DNA of 64,000 nt from Psettodes erumei (Eukaryota; Chordata; Actinopteri; Pleuronectiformes; Psettodidae), in assembly GCA_016785225.1 (NCBI GenBank), contig JAFBJZ010000628.1, positions 491,001-555,000 of the forward strand, in the 5' to 3' direction. Made by a program: the position numbers and the translations under genes. The notes beneath the pieces are model-generated. The model made no database searches, was not told the DNA's origin, and saw only the letters and a program-made list of their open reading frames with translations. Shown here piece by piece: positions 62,850 through 64,000 of the stretch; positions within the stretch are counted from its first letter, which is position 1; each line of letters starts with the position of its first letter.

Positions 62850-64000
62850 ATCATATTTGTGCAGAAAGATTCGGGGACAAATAAAAATCAGCCTGTTCTC
62901 TGCCGCTGTCCGTCCTCCAGCCTTCAGCCGAGACCCTCATACGACCCAGACACATCCGACCGCTGCCAGAGGTCCAGAACCCCAGAGATCCACCCGCCCG
63001 GCGCAAACCCCCACCTCTCCACCCGCCTGATTCACCCGCCGGACGACCCCTGCGGAGCACAAACTGCAGAGGTGTGTTGATGTAAATTTAATTACCGGCC
63101 AAGACCCTCGTTACAATTTCATCCGACTGCTTGAACGCGAGGCCCCGACCTGGGCCCGACCTGGGCCGGACGTGACCTCCTGACCTCGGACGCCTGAGCT
63201 GCTTCATAATCTCCCGCGGTCCATCCCATTCCAACCAGTCGGGACGTGGCACTGGGCAGGAAGAGGGCGACGAACCAACAGGGGAGGAATCTGGTCCTCG
63301 TTATTTATCCGCTGTCCGGACCCGGGACTGGATTTACTTTTCTGGTCTTCTCTCTCAGTCCCTTCCCTCCGACACGCTTCTTTTTTAAAATTATTCCTCT
63401 TTTACGTGTTTTGGAGTTCGGCAGCAGCGAAACGGGAAACGACACATTCAGACTGAGGACGAGGGAAAAACTTTTTTTTTTCTTCATCCTCCTCCTCCTC
63501 CTCCTCACCTTCTCTCAAGGAACCAGTCGCCTTCAGTTAAATCTCCCCCTCTTTGTTTCACCCAAACTCCTGCGTTTCACATGAACACATAATCTGGGGG
63601 GTGAAGTGACTGCAGATTACGTCTTGTAAAAAAAACCGTCTGAGCCAGAACCTGGAGGAGGATGTGGATCAGGACCCCGTCGTGCATGCGTTTCTGTTTG
63701 GACTGTACAGCACCAGAACACACACCCCGAATAAACACGGAGGAACCGCCCGGCCCGACCTCCGGTTACACACACACACCCTGTATAAAACAAACACACG
63801 CTTGTGTCATCGTGCGCCCGCCCCCGGTGAACTGGAGCTCCGATCGGCAGATTCCCCACAAGTTTGTGCGTCTGTTTTTTTTGTCTGCTTCCTCCACAGT
63901 TGTGTTTGTCAAAGCTCTTTGTACAACATGTGTTTACTTCTATGCAGTCAAGTGAGCGTGTTGCCATTTCATACGGTTATTGTTGCCTGGGTTCAGGCAG
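62850..64000. other. window end, no gene recognised
   Basis: No protein resemblance on either strand. The stretch 62920-63080 is GC-rich and proline-coding in one frame but without homology. A (CTC)n run (about 63487-63503) and AT-rich patches follow. Confidence 0.45.

Overview
The window looks like nuclear DNA of a ray-finned fish, most likely a teleost. The genes are split by many short GT-AG introns, open reading frames are GC-rich at third positions, intergenic DNA is AT-richer, and there are dozens of long (GT)n/(AC)n microsatellites. The proteins align residue by residue with vertebrate proteins I know: REPS1, CLU, SCARA3, AK7, CAD and DNAJC5G. No bacterial, viral or CRISPR-like locus was seen.

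Layout from left to right. (1) The 3' part of reps1 (+) runs from 362 to 2267 with a long 3' UTR. (2) clusterin (clu, -) occupies 5224-7361, tail-to-tail with reps1. (3) A gene-poor stretch follows, and then scara3 (+) from about 15078 to 29748, with a tiny first coding exon and a 9.2 kb first intron; clu and scara3 are divergent neighbours, as in human 8p21 as far as I recall. (4) An intergenic interval of about 8 kb (31.4-39.7 kb) holds an interspersed repeat tail, many microsatellites and one unrecognised coding-looking ORF at 34805-35140 (-). (5) ak7 (-, 18 coding exons) at 39710-43585 and cad (+, 44 coding exons) at 44499-56146 are head-to-head across about 0.9 kb, which makes a candidate bidirectional promoter. 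(6) dnajc5g (+) has a probable noncoding first exon near 57.6 kb and coding exons at 61512-62390; it lies next to cad, matching the CAD-DNAJC5G linkage of human 2p23.

The genes do not form one pathway. reps1 is an endocytic adaptor. clu and scara3 are secreted or membrane stress-protective proteins. ak7 is a ciliary adenylate kinase. cad performs the first three steps of de novo pyrimidine synthesis. dnajc5g is a cysteine-string co-chaperone.

Exon boundaries were chosen so that splice sites and phases agree. Nearly every exon closes in frame. Two exons of cad carry one extra base each (near 45781-45788 and 50831-50834), which would break the reading frame as written. I found no convincing undescribed system. 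The best leads are the unassigned ORF at 34.8-35.1 kb, the two cad lesions and the ak7/cad shared promoter.
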